A stretch of 52,065 nt of DNA from Nitrospinae bacterium CG11_big_fil_rev_8_21_14_0_20_45_15 (GCA_002787235.1 PCWG01000037.1:1-52065); one strand, 5' to 3'. Positions 37,641-47,600 are shown, numbered from the stretch's first letter. A program made the numbers and translations. The notes: generated by a model not told the origin, from the letters alone.

Positions 37641-39209
37641 CTGACGTCCTCGAATACAGATCTCCAATCCTTCAGACAACAGCGGTTTGTTTTATTACTG
37701 GGTATCGCTGTTTTCCTGATCCTGCTCTTCTTACCCGCTCCCGAGGGCATGAGCCCTTCAGCAAAACACCTCGTCGCCGTAGCCGTTCTCATGGCGATCT
37801 GGTGGATTGGCGAAGGAACCTCGCTGGCGATCACAGCTCTGCTTCCCATCATTCTGTTTCCCCTGCTCGGCATCATGCCCAGCAAGTCCGTAGCTTTCAA
37901 TTACGCCAACCACCTCATCTTTCTTTTCCTTGGCGGATTCATGATCGCCATCGCTATGGAAAAGTGGAATTTGCACAAGCGTATCGCCCTGCACATCATC
38001 CATAAAGTAGGAACCAGTCCGCAACGGATCGTCCTTGGTTTCATGACTTCCTGCGGATTTTTATCCTTGTGGATCTCCAATACCGCCGCAACCATGATGA
38101 TGCTCCCCGTCGGAATGGCAGTTGTCAATGAATTCGCCAAGCAAGCCCTCTTTAATGGAGAACGTAATCCCGAAACCGAGGCCAAAGTCTATCAAAGCCT
38201 CGGACTCGTTCTCATGCTTGGGCTGGCCTATTCTGCGAGTATCGGGGGAGTCGGCACACTCATCGGCACACCACCCAACATTGTCCTCGCGGGACTCTAC
38301 AAAGAACTTTACCCCGAATATGAAGAAATTTCGTTTTTCAAATGGATGCTGACCGCCCTTCCATTAGTCATCGTTTTTTTACCCCTGGTCTGGTTCTACC
38401 TGTGCCGATTCGTGTCCCCCTTCCCACTGTCCCAAATAGAGATGAAGGGCGGCGGCATCGAAATAATCCGCCGGGAATTGAATTCTCTAGGCCCCATGAA
38501 CCCCGCTGAAAAAGCCATCGCCGTCGTTTTTGCAAGCACCGCATTTTTGTGGATTTTCAGGCAACCCATCACACTCGGCACTTTCGAGATACCCGGATGG
38601 TCGAGCTTACTCGCCAACCCCAAATGGGTGCATGACGCCACCGTCGCCATAGCCATGGGAATTCTTTTGATGATCCTTCCAGCCAATCGCACTCAGGGAA
38701 TGGAACTCAAAGGTCAACGCGAATATTTCATACTCGACTGGGAAACCATCCAGCACAAAACCCCCTGGGGAATCCTGCTCCTTTTCGGAGGCGGCTTTGC
38801 CCTTGCCAATGGATTTTCAAAAACCGGACTCGACCACTGGATGGCCGCTCAATTTCACGCCATGAACGGTCTACCGCTCGGGTGGGCCATATTGATCTTA
38901 TGTCTGGGAGTCACCTTCCTCACGGAACTGACCTCCAACACCGCAACCGCGACCCTCATCCTGCCCGTCGTCGGAGCCGTAGCCGTGTCCGCACATTTTC
39001 ATCCTTTGGAGTTGATGGTCCCCGCCGCCCTGTCTGCATCATTCGCATTCATGTTACCCGTTGCGACACCACCCAACGCCATCGTCTTCGGAAGCGGATG
39101 GTTGAAAATCCCACAGATGACACGCGCCGGACTGGTTCTCAACCTTCTCGGAGCCATCCTCGTCACCACTCTCATGCTGACCCTGGCTAGAAGTTTGCTC
39201 ATCCATTGA
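37641..39209 (+). CDS. DASS-family dicarboxylate/anion:sodium symporter, probable non-ATG start
   Basis: Membrane symporter of the SLC13/DASS family, likely moving dicarboxylates such as succinate with Na+. It has the paired SNT motifs (ISNTAATMMMLPV and TSNTATATLILPV), GTLIGTPPNIV and VATPPNAIVFGSG. The conserved first helix (FVLLLGIAVFLILLFLPAPEG) lies upstream of the first in-frame ATG (37749), and no ATG, GTG or TTG exists in the open frame from 37602 to it. A CTG at 37641 behind GGAGG is the best start (522 residues). The next stop upstream is at 37599. It follows sdhE by 43 bases, fitting succinate use. Confidence 0.85.
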   Translation: MTSSNTDLQSFRQQRFVLLLGIAVFLILLFLPAPEGMSPSAKHLVAVAVLMAIWWIGEGTSLAITALLPIILFPLLGIMPSKSVAFNYANHLIFLFLGGFMIAIAMEKWNLHKRIALHIIHKVGTSPQRIVLGFMTSCGFLSLWISNTAATMMMLPVGMAVVNEFAKQALFNGERNPETEAKVYQSLGLVLMLGLAYSASIGGVGTLIGTPPNIVLAGLYKELYPEYEEISFFKWMLTALPLVIVFLPLVWFYLCRFVSPFPLSQIEMKGGGIEIIRRELNSLGPMNPAEKAIAVVFASTAFLWIFRQPITLGTFEIPGWSSLLANPKWVHDATVAIAMGILLMILPANRTQGMELKGQREYFILDWETIQHKTPWGILLLFGGGFALANGFSKTGLDHWMAAQFHAMNGLPLGWAILILCLGVTFLTELTSNTATATLILPVVGAVAVSAHFHPLELMVPAALSASFAFMLPVATPPNAIVFGSGWLKIPQMTRAGLVLNLLGAILVTTLMLTLARSLLIH

Positions 39210-39390
39210 TTAAAAGCAGAAGATCGCTTTCCATAAAACTTTTCAAAAGATACGATCATCTAAACCATAGAATCAGGAAGGGCGAGACAATACTCCGAGG
39301 CAACCCCCGCTTTTTCATCCATTACGTCCTTGAAACTATGTTTCCGCAAGACGTTAAAAATATTTCAAACCTGAAAAGGGAAAAAACAAA

Positions 39391-39747
39391 GTGAAAATCA
39401 AATTAGCAGAAGTAATTGGAGAGCAACTGGCCTCCATCGATGACGGAAAAAAATTATTCGATCTCTTGATGCCAGTAATGAAGGAGAAACAAAACGCCGT
39501 GCTCGACTTGAGCGGAGTGAAAACCCTGCTGACACCCTTCCTGCATGGCGGGATCGGGCCGCTCTTTGACTTTTACGACAAAGGCATGATCATGGCGCGA
39601 TTGAGCATCGCCAATGCCAGCGCAGAGCAACTCAAAAAAATCAACGAATACATCGACAACACCGACCGCAGGGACACCCAAAGCACACACCGTGAAATCA
39701 TGGAAGACCTGTTCGACGAGGACGACCTCAACGATTTGGGGATGTAA
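39391..39747 (+). CDS. STAS-like (DUF4325) domain protein
   Basis: A 118-residue protein starting at GTG with AAGGG upstream. The middle VLDLSGVKTLLTPFLHGGIGPLF resembles the strand-helix core of STAS-like DUF4325 domains, followed by IANASAEQLKKINEYID. The C-terminus is acidic. STAS domains bind partners in signalling cascades; the partner is unknown. It lies 181 bases after the transporter and converges on the acyl-CoA ligase gene. Confidence 0.7.
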   Translation: MKIKLAEVIGEQLASIDDGKKLFDLLMPVMKEKQNAVLDLSGVKTLLTPFLHGGIGPLFDFYDKGMIMARLSIANASAEQLKKINEYIDNTDRRDTQSTHREIMEDLFDEDDLNDLGM

Positions 39748-39785
39748 TTGATACAGTCATTAAGAGAAATGTTTCTGTTCTAATT

Positions 39786-41321
39786 TTATTTTCCGTCTTC
39801 GCGGAGTTGGGCTTTGACAATTTTTCCCGCCGCGTTTTTGGGCAGTTCCTCGTAAAAACAGATGCGGTCGGGAACCATGAACGCCGCCAGATGTTTTCGG
39901 CAAAATGTTTTCAAATCGCTTTCTGAAATTTCGGTGTCCGGCTTTTTAACGACGCAGGCTTTCACGCGCTCGCCGGCACGTTCGTCGGCAACACCGACCA
40001 CGGCGACTTCCATCAAATCGGGATGGTTGAGGAGGGTGTTTTCAATCGCAAGTGGGGAAATGTTTTCTCCGGCGCGAATGATGAGATCTTTCTTCCTGCC
40101 TGCGGAAATATAGAGTCGTCCTCTTTCATCCTGATGCCCCAGATCGCCCGTCTTCAGCCATCCTTCGGCGTCAATGGTTTCTGCGGTCTCTTCCGGCAAG
40201 TTCCAATATCCCTGCATAACCGTCTCGCCCTTGACGTGGATCTCGCCCACTTCTCCCTGTGGTACGGAAATGCCTGCTTCGTCGGTTATTTTGACTTGAA
40301 GATTGGGCAGAATCGGCCCCACGGAACCGGGCACGTTACCCTCGGTCAAGGTATTGACGGCAATGACAGGAGAGGTCTCTGTCAATCCATAACCTTCGAG
40401 AACGGAAACACCCATGACTTGCCTGACGCGATCCAATAACGAAGTCGGCAATGCCGCTCCGCCTGAAATGCAGAAGCGCAGACTGGAGACATCCCAACCG
40501 CCGCGTCCGTACAAATCAACCATGAAAGAATAAAGAGTCGGAGCCAATGGAAGAATCGTTGCTTTGCATTCAGAAACTTTCGTCAACAGGGTTTTCGGCG
40601 CGAACTGACGCACAAGGATGAGCGTTCCTCCGGCTTTCAACACCACCCAGGCCATCATGTTGCCGAAAGAGTGGAACAGCGGCAAAGCGACGATGACCCG
40701 ATCATTTGCAGTAAAATCCAATTGCGCGATGACCTGCTCGGCATTGCTCTCGAACTGGATCTCGTTGAGCATGACCCCTTTGGGACGTGCGGTGGTCCCG
40801 GAGGTGTACAGAATGGCATCAGGGATGCCTTCGGCGCGTTGATGTTTTTGGAAAGGAACAGGGGTTTTCCCTGCCTGTTCTAGGAATGCTTCAAAACGAA
40901 AAACACCCGCGCCGAGTGATTCGACATCGCCTGTTCCGATCAATATTTTGTGCGGAAAAGTTTGAAAAAAAGGTGCCGTTTCGGGTTTGAGGAAAATAGA
41001 ATCGACCAGCAGGACATCAATGCCCGCATCCTTCGCGATATATGCGAGAGTTTCGGGAGCCAGCATACAATTCATGGGGATGGCAGGAAGACCCACTGTC
41101 AATGCCGCGATGTAACCGATCAGGTATTCCTTTTGGTTGACACACAGAATCCCGATTTTACTGTCGGGTTGAAGATTCAGACGATTCAGCGCACTCGCAA
41201 ATCGTTCCACGCTATCCAGTAATTCTCCATAAGAAAGAGAAACATCGCCATCAATGATTGCAGGATGATTGGGATTTTTCCTGCTGACGTCTTGCAGGTG
41301 TCGGTATAAAAATTGGCTCAT
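39786..41321 (-). CDS. Long-chain acyl-CoA synthetase (AMP-forming ligase)
   Basis: ANL-superfamily adenylating enzyme of 511 residues that activates a carboxylic acid with ATP and joins it to CoA. It has the phosphate-binding loop YTSGTTARPKG (172-182), the GYGLTETSPVIA motif, KTGDLGHQDERGRLYI, the hinge GRKKDLIIRAGENI, and the catalytic Lys in NAAGKIVKAQL near the end. Fatty-acid substrate is likely, but chain length is not readable. A TATAAT-bearing promoter is next to it. Convergent with the STAS-like gene. Confidence 0.88.
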   Translation of the reverse strand: MSQFLYRHLQDVSRKNPNHPAIIDGDVSLSYGELLDSVERFASALNRLNLQPDSKIGILCVNQKEYLIGYIAALTVGLPAIPMNCMLAPETLAYIAKDAGIDVLLVDSIFLKPETAPFFQTFPHKILIGTGDVESLGAGVFRFEAFLEQAGKTPVPFQKHQRAEGIPDAILYTSGTTARPKGVMLNEIQFESNAEQVIAQLDFTANDRVIVALPLFHSFGNMMAWVVLKAGGTLILVRQFAPKTLLTKVSECKATILPLAPTLYSFMVDLYGRGGWDVSSLRFCISGGAALPTSLLDRVRQVMGVSVLEGYGLTETSPVIAVNTLTEGNVPGSVGPILPNLQVKITDEAGISVPQGEVGEIHVKGETVMQGYWNLPEETAETIDAEGWLKTGDLGHQDERGRLYISAGRKKDLIIRAGENISPLAIENTLLNHPDLMEVAVVGVADERAGERVKACVVKKPDTEISESDLKTFCRKHLAAFMVPDRICFYEELPKNAAGKIVKAQLREDGK

Positions 41322-41354
41322 TTGCAGTTACCCCAGGAAGATATTTTTTTGCTG

Positions 41355-41382
41355 ATTATATAGGAAAATGAGCCACAAAAAA
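41355..41382 (-). promoter_or_regulatory. Probable promoter of the acyl-CoA ligase gene
   Basis: On the minus strand a perfect TATAAT (41360-41355) lies about 34 bases before the ATG at 41321, with a weak T-rich -35 about 16-17 bases further up. The transcript would start near 41348. Confidence 0.4.
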
Positions 41383-41450
41383 CGAGTTTATCGGGGCATT
41401 GTCTTCACAACCCCACTCTGTTTAATTTTTGCTAAGGGTATTCTCGGGCC

Positions 41451-41484
41451 GGGCCGATAAGAAGTGGAATGATACTATCGGTCC
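41451..41484 (+). ncRNA. Leader hairpin before a secreted Cys-rich protein gene
   Basis: GGGCCGATA (41451-41459) pairs with TATCGGTCC (41476-41484), giving a 9-pair stem (one G-U) around a 16-base loop. It stands just before the GGAGG ribosome site at 41490-41494. It may regulate translation, but no known riboswitch class is recognised. Confidence 0.3.
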
Positions 41485-41504
41485 AAAAATGGGAGGTGGG
41501 AACT

Positions 41505-42080
41505 TTGCAATCAAAAATGAAATCTATCTTGACGGTGCTCAATCACTCAAAACAAAGTTTGTTTTTCGCACTGGTTCTGCTTTTGACATTTGGAGCAAAC
41601 AGTGCCCTTGCCAAAAGCTTTTCAAATGTTTCGTTAAACCATCAAAATATTCGACCCGTTGAACTGGCGCAATCCGCCCATATCAGCGGTTCTGTAGCCA
41701 GAGAGACGACATCTCATATCAGTGGCTCAGTCGATCTGTTCCGCCGGGACGAAAAAAAAGAACCTCTGTTTGGGGCCAGCGAAGAAATCAATGCGGTTCC
41801 TCAAAACCAACCGGTATCCACTGCCAAAAAAGAGAGTCCGCTTGCAAAAGCGGACCGTCAAAAGGCATCTCATCAAACCGCGAGCGCGAAAAACAAATTG
41901 CAATCGTCTCAAGACCGCACCTCGCAACGTAAAACCTGTTGGGCGCAATGCGAGACAGAATTTCGTTCCAACATTCAGGAACAATGCACAGAACAATCTG
42001 TTTCGGATCGAAAAAATTGTCGGGCAAAGTTTTTTGAAAAACGCATGATGTGCGTCCGCAAGACTTGTCAGGGAATGTAA
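41505..42080 (+). CDS. Secreted Cys-rich protein of unknown function
   Basis: A 191-residue protein from a TTG at 41505, 10 bases after a strong GGAGG; an ATG at 41517 is the conservative start. The signal peptide ends near NSALAKSF. Next come two copies of HISGSV, then a Lys/Gln/Ser-rich low-complexity stretch (about 75-140). The C-terminal domain has six Cys in the pattern Cx3Cx11Cx10Cx10Cx4C with many charged residues, suggesting a disulfide-bonded helical hairpin. No family recognised. It converges on the RlmI-like gene over a hairpin. Confidence 0.65.
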   Translation: MQSKMKSILTVLNHSKQSLFFALVLLLTFGANSALAKSFSNVSLNHQNIRPVELAQSAHISGSVARETTSHISGSVDLFRRDEKKEPLFGASEEINAVPQNQPVSTAKKESPLAKADRQKASHQTASAKNKLQSSQDRTSQRKTCWAQCETEFRSNIQEQCTEQSVSDRKNCRAKFFEKRMMCVRKTCQGM

Positions 42081-42094
42081 AATTCCCCTGACAA
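42065..42094. terminator. Hairpin over the stop codon of the Cys-rich gene
   Basis: Left arm 42065-42076 and right arm 42082-42094 pair over 12 bases with one bulged C, leaving a 5-base loop that contains the TAA (42078-42080). There is no U-tract. It lies between convergent genes. Confidence 0.5.
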
Positions 42095-42121
42095 AATGCG
42101 GCAACCGATTAAATCGTACTG

Positions 42122-43006
42122 TTAACCATTCATGACCCACCTTGCGAAAAATCCGTTCGGCAAATTCAGACCGGCTAATGACGGGATTTCCATCTCGCCG
42201 CATTCAAATGTTCCGGCAATGCCTTGCACCAGATAACGGGCGATGATGTTCTGCAACGTTAGCCCTGTGAAACCGGGCGTGTGACTCGACAACAAAAGCA
42301 GGCTCGGTTTTTCTACCAGGACTTCTTTGCAAGCCTGCATCAATTCGGACAAAGCTTCCTCAATCTTCCACACCTCGCCCTTGGGACCTCGACCGAAAGA
42401 AGGTGGATCCATAATGATGCCATCGTAAAGGTTGCCCCGATTCTTCTCACGCCGTAGAAATTTCAACGCATCGTCCACAATCCAACGCATGGGCTTCTCT
42501 TTCAGGCCGGAAGCTTCGCTGTTCGCGCGCGCCCAACTGACCGTCGCCTTGGAAGCATCCAAATGCGTGACATGGGCTCCGTGAGCCGCCGATACAATGG
42601 AGGACGCTCCGGTATAACCAAATATGTTAATGATCTTCAATTCGCGGTCAGTGCGAGACACCAACCCCTTCAACTGTTCTTCCAGCCACTTCCATTGCGC
42701 CATCTGTTCCGGAAACAAACCAAAATGCCCGAAAGGGGTGGGTTTGACGATAAAGGTCAAATCGCGGTAACGGATCGGCCAACCCTCTTCTGGAAGCGAA
42801 GCATGAAATTTCCAATCACCGCTGGCTGATTTTTTGCTGCCTTTCTGGTGCTGGAATTCGCCCGCGCAATCGCGCCAACTCTTTTCGCTCAAATTCTTAT
42901 TCCAGACCGCTTGTGGCGCAGGACGAACAAATCGGTACGGCCCCCAGCGTTCCAGTTTTTTAAAATCGCCGCAATCGAGTAATTCGTAATCCAAATCAGC
43001 TTTCAT
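42122..43006 (-). CDS. RlmI/RlmK-like class I methyltransferase
   Basis: A 294-residue SAM-dependent methyltransferase. The N-terminal region (LLDCGDFKKLERWGPYRFVR) is followed by the SAM-binding motif IFGYTGASSIVSAA (about 128-141), Asp150 at the end of strand 2, and the catalytic-type motif MDPPSFGRGPKGEVW (199-213). This layout fits RlmI/RlmK-type 23S rRNA methyltransferases, but the PUA domain is absent, so the exact RNA target is not sure. Cytoplasmic. Divergent from the RND adaptor gene. Confidence 0.85.
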   Translation of the reverse strand: MKADLDYELLDCGDFKKLERWGPYRFVRPAPQAVWNKNLSEKSWRDCAGEFQHQKGSKKSASGDWKFHASLPEEGWPIRYRDLTFIVKPTPFGHFGLFPEQMAQWKWLEEQLKGLVSRTDRELKIINIFGYTGASSIVSAAHGAHVTHLDASKATVSWARANSEASGLKEKPMRWIVDDALKFLRREKNRGNLYDGIIMDPPSFGRGPKGEVWKIEEALSELMQACKEVLVEKPSLLLLSSHTPGFTGLTLQNIIARYLVQGIAGTFECGEMEIPSLAGLNLPNGFFARWVMNG

Positions 43007-43238
43007 ATTCTATTTTTATCGTTAGCAACGTCCCGTTCAAATTTCAATTCGCCGCCCCCAACAACTTCCGGCAGGCACCCTCAAACAAAGAAAAAAAATT
43101 CAAAAAGAATTTTTTTTAAGCATAAACCAAATCCCTGAAATTATTGCTATTTAATTCATCCCACAAACTCATGAATCTGTTTGAATTAGCCGATGTGATT
43201 AAGATAAGATGCCTATATATCTAATAAATTCAATCATC

Positions 43239-43244
43239 AGGGGG
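43239..43244 (+). promoter_or_regulatory. Ribosome-binding site implying an ATC start
   Basis: AGGGGG stands 5 bases before an ATC codon at 43250, in frame with a perfect lipoprotein signal peptide. An AT-rich perfect hairpin (43091-43117) lies further up in the same divergent gap. Confidence 0.4.
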
Positions 43245-43249
43245 ATTAT

Positions 43250-44620
43250 ATCAAAAGCTGTAATCATACGACAATTTTAGCCCGAATAGGTGCAGGCATT
43301 CTCTTTTTCGCATTCATCACCGCTTGCGAAAATCCTGAAGACAAAAGTGCTGATGGAACCGGAGCAAAAAGAAAATTTGCTCTGCCTGTTCAGCTTGGAT
43401 CTGTGGTCTATAAAAATGTCGCCGATGAAGTCCGTGCGGTCGGCAATTTGCAGGCCAGTCAAAGGGTCACTCTTTCGGCAGAAGTAGCCGGTGCCGTCAC
43501 CCATATCAAGGTTGAGGAAGGGCAACAGGTCAAAGCAGGAGAACTCCTGGCCAGTGTCGATCCCAGAGGCTATTCGCTTGAGGTGAACCGTCTCGAAGCC
43601 GACCTTGCCGCGGCCAACAAGAGCATCGAAAAAGCTCAGAAGGGACTCCGCCCGGAGGAAAAAGATCAATTGACCGCTGCCGTTGCCAGTGCCCAAAGCG
43701 ATCTTGAGCTGGCGCAGAAGAACATCGCCCGAGTGAGGGATCTGGTTCAGCAAAAAGTATTGTCACAATCGGAGTTGGACCGGGAAACAAATAATCTTCG
43801 ACAGGCACAGGAAAATCTTCGCGTTCAACAGTCTGCCCTTTCTGCCAGCACACAGGCACGAGTAGAAGATATAGAAACGTTACAATTGCAGGCAGAGGCC
43901 ATCCATCAGCAATTGGGAACCGCGCGTTTGCAATTGGCCAAGGTCGATATCAAAGCACCCTTCGACGGAGTGGTGATTATGAAATCGGTCGAAAAAGGGA
44001 CTTATGTGAAATCAGGCGATCCCATTCTGGAGATGATCGGTTCTTCCACTCTCAAAGCAGTGCTGGAACTCCCTCAGGCATACAGAAACAGTCTGGGGAA
44101 ATTACGTTCTGCAAATTTTTTCGTGAAAGACCTCGGCATACACTTCAAACGCGAAAACATTACCCCCGAATGGGTTCGTGCGATTCCAGATGCGGATATT
44201 TTTTCTGGCGGAGTACAGCTTCAAATCGACCTCCCCGCAGCTCCAAAATCTTTATTTCCAGGTCTCACGCTGGAGAGCCAACTGAATTTTGGAGTGCGTA
44301 AAAATGTCCTGCATGTTCCTGCGGTCGCTCTGGTCATCACAGAAAAGGGAAAAGTCGTTTACATTCGCAAAGACGGACTTGCGCATCTGGTGCCCGTGAA
44401 AGCAGAGAAAGAAAAAGACGGCCTCGTAGAAGTTGATGATTTCACTCATCAACTGAACAGCAAGGTTGAATTGATCTTGCGTGGTTCCGGTGCTGTTTTC
44501 CCCGGTGCAAGCGTTTTCCCCATCGACCCCAATCCCAAGACTCATGTCGAAAAAGACTCTGCCAAAGAGCTCAAAGGTAAAGAGACCGACAGCAAAAAAC
44601 CCTTAAATTTGAAGTCCTGA
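43250..44620 (+). CDS. RND efflux periplasmic adaptor (lipoprotein), probable non-ATG start
   Basis: Membrane-fusion subunit of an efflux pump. The frame opens after a stop at 43205, and the first in-frame ATG/GTG/TTG is the GTG at 43403. Upstream of it lies KSCNHTTILARIGAGI, then LFFAFITAC, a full lipoprotein signal with lipobox ITAC and Cys26. ATC at 43250 behind AGGGGG is the best start (456 residues). The adaptor has a biotinyl-like VEEGQQVKAGELLASVDP, a long alpha-hairpin (about 100-210), then barrel and membrane-proximal domains. Its TGA shares one base with the permease ATG. Confidence 0.85.
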   Translation: MKSCNHTTILARIGAGILFFAFITACENPEDKSADGTGAKRKFALPVQLGSVVYKNVADEVRAVGNLQASQRVTLSAEVAGAVTHIKVEEGQQVKAGELLASVDPRGYSLEVNRLEADLAAANKSIEKAQKGLRPEEKDQLTAAVASAQSDLELAQKNIARVRDLVQQKVLSQSELDRETNNLRQAQENLRVQQSALSASTQARVEDIETLQLQAEAIHQQLGTARLQLAKVDIKAPFDGVVIMKSVEKGTYVKSGDPILEMIGSSTLKAVLELPQAYRNSLGKLRSANFFVKDLGIHFKRENITPEWVRAIPDADIFSGGVQLQIDLPAAPKSLFPGLTLESQLNFGVRKNVLHVPAVALVITEKGKVVYIRKDGLAHLVPVKAEKEKDGLVEVDDFTHQLNSKVELILRGSGAVFPGASVFPIDPNPKTHVEKDSAKELKGKETDSKKPLNLKS

Positions 44621-47600
44621 TGAAACTGATCGACCAGTCTATCCGTAATTATCATACCGTCACCGTCATGCTCATCCTGTCGAGCGTGATCGGCTACATT
44701 TGTTTTGAGAGCCTGCCCAGGCAACTCGCACCAACGGTAGACAAACCATTGATCGAAGTGAGAACGGAATACAGAGGACTTTCTCCCAATGAAGTGGAAC
44801 GCAACATCACCCGCCGACTTGAGGACCAATTGGAATCGGTGGAAGGACTGAAAAAGATGACCTCAAGCAGTCAGCATGGCTTGAGCACCATCAACCTGGA
44901 ATTTGAATGGGGGACTGATAAAAATATCGCCACCATTGATGTGAATAACAAATTGCAACAGGTCAAAAATTTGCCGATTCTCGCAGACAAACCCACATTG
45001 AAATCGGTTTCGTCTGACAATTCCAATCCCATCATGTGGATCATTTTTGACAAACCCGATCCTAAGATGCCAAACCTGAATCAGAATTATATGTTTCAGA
45101 TTGGTGAGGACATCGTGCGGCAAGCTCTTCTACGCATTGAGGGGGTTGCCGACGTCTGGCATTTTGGCGGTGAGGAACGGGAGATGCGGGTTGAGTTTGA
45201 CCCATTCGATATGGCGCGTCTGCACTTGACCTATGCTGAAGTGATCCAGAAATTATCACGCGAAAATCAAAACACCCGCGCTGGTTTTCACGATGAAGAA
45301 GGGCGCGCCTACACGGTGCGCGCTTTGGGAGAGTTCACCACCGCCGAAGAGATTCTCAATACAGTCGTCAAAAGAGATGGTGAGAAAACCATCCGTGTGC
45401 GTGATTTTGCGACGGTTGAGAATTCCTACAAACGCACGAACTCGCTGGTGCGTATCGATGGGAAATTATCCAATGCCTTTGGCATCATCCGCAAGGCCGG
45501 AGCCAATGTCGTTGAAACCTGCAACCTGTCCAGCGAAGCGGTCGAAAAACTGAATGAAGAATTACTCAATCGCGGCATCCCTCTAAAACTGGTGATCGTA
45601 TACAAGGATGTCGATTACATTGACGAAGCCATGCGTCTGGTCAAATCCAACCTGGCACTGGGTTCGGTCCTTGCCGTGATTTCACTCCTCTTATTTTTGG
45701 GCTCTCTGCGTTCGGTGTTGATTGTTTCTCTGAGTATCCCGGTCAGTTTGATTTCGGTTTTTATCATCCTCAAACTGCTGGATCGTACGATCAATATCAT
45801 CTCCCTTGCGGGCATGGCCTTTGCCGTGGGGATGGTGGTAGACAACTCCATCGTTGTGGTTGAAAATATTTACCGTCACCTGACCTTGAAAAAAGGCGTT
45901 TTCAAAGCCGCTTACGACGGTGCTTCGGAAGTATGGGGTGCCGTTTTGGCGTCTACTCTGACAACGCTGGCCGTTTTCGTTCCCATCATTTTCATTCAGG
46001 AAGAAGCGGGGCAGATGTTCAAGGACATCGCCATCACCATCAGCGCAAGTATCGCTTTGTCCTTACTGGTGTCCATCACCGTCATTCCAATGCTGACCAC
46101 CTTGCTCATTCGGTTGAAGCCGGGCGAAGAGTACCAACAGGGAATTTTACACCAAACCGTCTTCAAACCTTTGGTGATCGTGGGCACAGGGCTTTCTTCC
46201 ATGTACTCGAATTTCATGCAACGTCTGTTGGCACGTACCTTTTTTTCGGTGTTTGGGAAATTGACAATCATCGCCTTCATTGGCGGTTTGATGTGGTGGA
46301 GCCTTAAAATTCTTCCTGAGAGAGATTATCTGCCCTACGGCAACTCAAACATGGTTTTTATGATGGTCGATCCCGTTGCAGGCGTCCCCGCTCAGGAAAA
46401 CATGCGCTACCTTGCTCCTTATGAGGAAGAAGTAACGCATATGAAAGACATCAAACATATTTTTCTAGTGTTCTCTGATCGATTCAATGGCGGCGGTGCC
46501 ATCGTCGATCCTGATATATCATCGGGACAACGTGGTGAAGTCAAGATGGCTCTCAAATCAAAAGAAATGGGCGGACGCATCTTTCAAATTCCCGGCTTCC
46601 GCTTCGCCTTTGCCATGCAGAGACCGATCTTTCGGTCTGCCAGCAAAACTTTTCAGGTCGAAATCACAGGCCCTGATATTTTGAAACTGAAAAATTCAGC
46701 TCTTGAAATGATGCCAAAAATTTCAGATTTGCCCGGAGTGCATTCCGTTCGCCCTGAATTCAAATTTGGAAATCCTGAATTACGATTCATTCCAAAACGC
46801 GAATTATCGGCACGCCTCAATCTGGACATGCAGGAAATTGGCGACATACTGGAATCTCTGAATGCCGGGAAATATCTGGGTGAATTCAACGACCGCGGCG
46901 ACCCCATTGATTTTGTGCTGGTACAAAAGAAGTCCGATGCTACGTTGGGACTCAGCGAATACAAAAGCCTTCCTGTCTGGACCGCAAACGGAAAAATGAC
47001 ACACTTGGGTCAGCTCGCAGATGTTGAAATTGAAGCCGGACCGGCTCGCATTGACCATATAGAAAAAGAACGGGCTATCACTTTGCTGGTTCAGGTGCAT
47101 AAAGACTTCCCCATGCAAACCGTGATCAACAGGGTAGAAAAAGACATCCTTACCCCTGCGCGACTATCGCTCGATCGTGAGTTTGGTTTGCGGGTCGGAG
47201 GCTCGGCCGACGAACTGGCTTCCACGGAACGTTCCCTCGGCAACAGCTTTATGTACGCCGTCGGTTTTGTTTATTTATTATTGGTTTCTCTGTTTGCATC
47301 ATTCCTGAGACCCCTGGTCGTTATGCTGACAGTGGTGCTGGCGGTTACCGGATCGTTTCTGGGAATCGCCGGGAACAATTTATTACAGCAGGGAAAAATT
47401 GCAGATATTCTCCGCGAATGGAACGTTCCCAATGCTTCTGCAATGGCGAAAGACTGGAACTGGATCACTTTCGATATTTTAACGCAATTAGGAATTGTGA
47501 TTCTGGCGGGTATCGTGGTGAACAATGCCATCCTCATCGTCCATCAAATGCTGAACAATATCAAAGATGGAATGGAAGAACGCGAAGCCCTGCACGAATC

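Noticed and set aside
39765-39785. AGAAATGTTTCT palindrome between the STAS-like and acyl-CoA ligase genes
   Set aside because: The loop would be only two bases, so a hairpin is not feasible, and no operator logic supports it.
43091-43117. Perfect AT-rich hairpin with a T-run
   Set aside because: It lies in a divergent gap where no transcript should end, and an A8/T8 stem of this kind is easily met by chance in AT-rich DNA; mentioned only as context.
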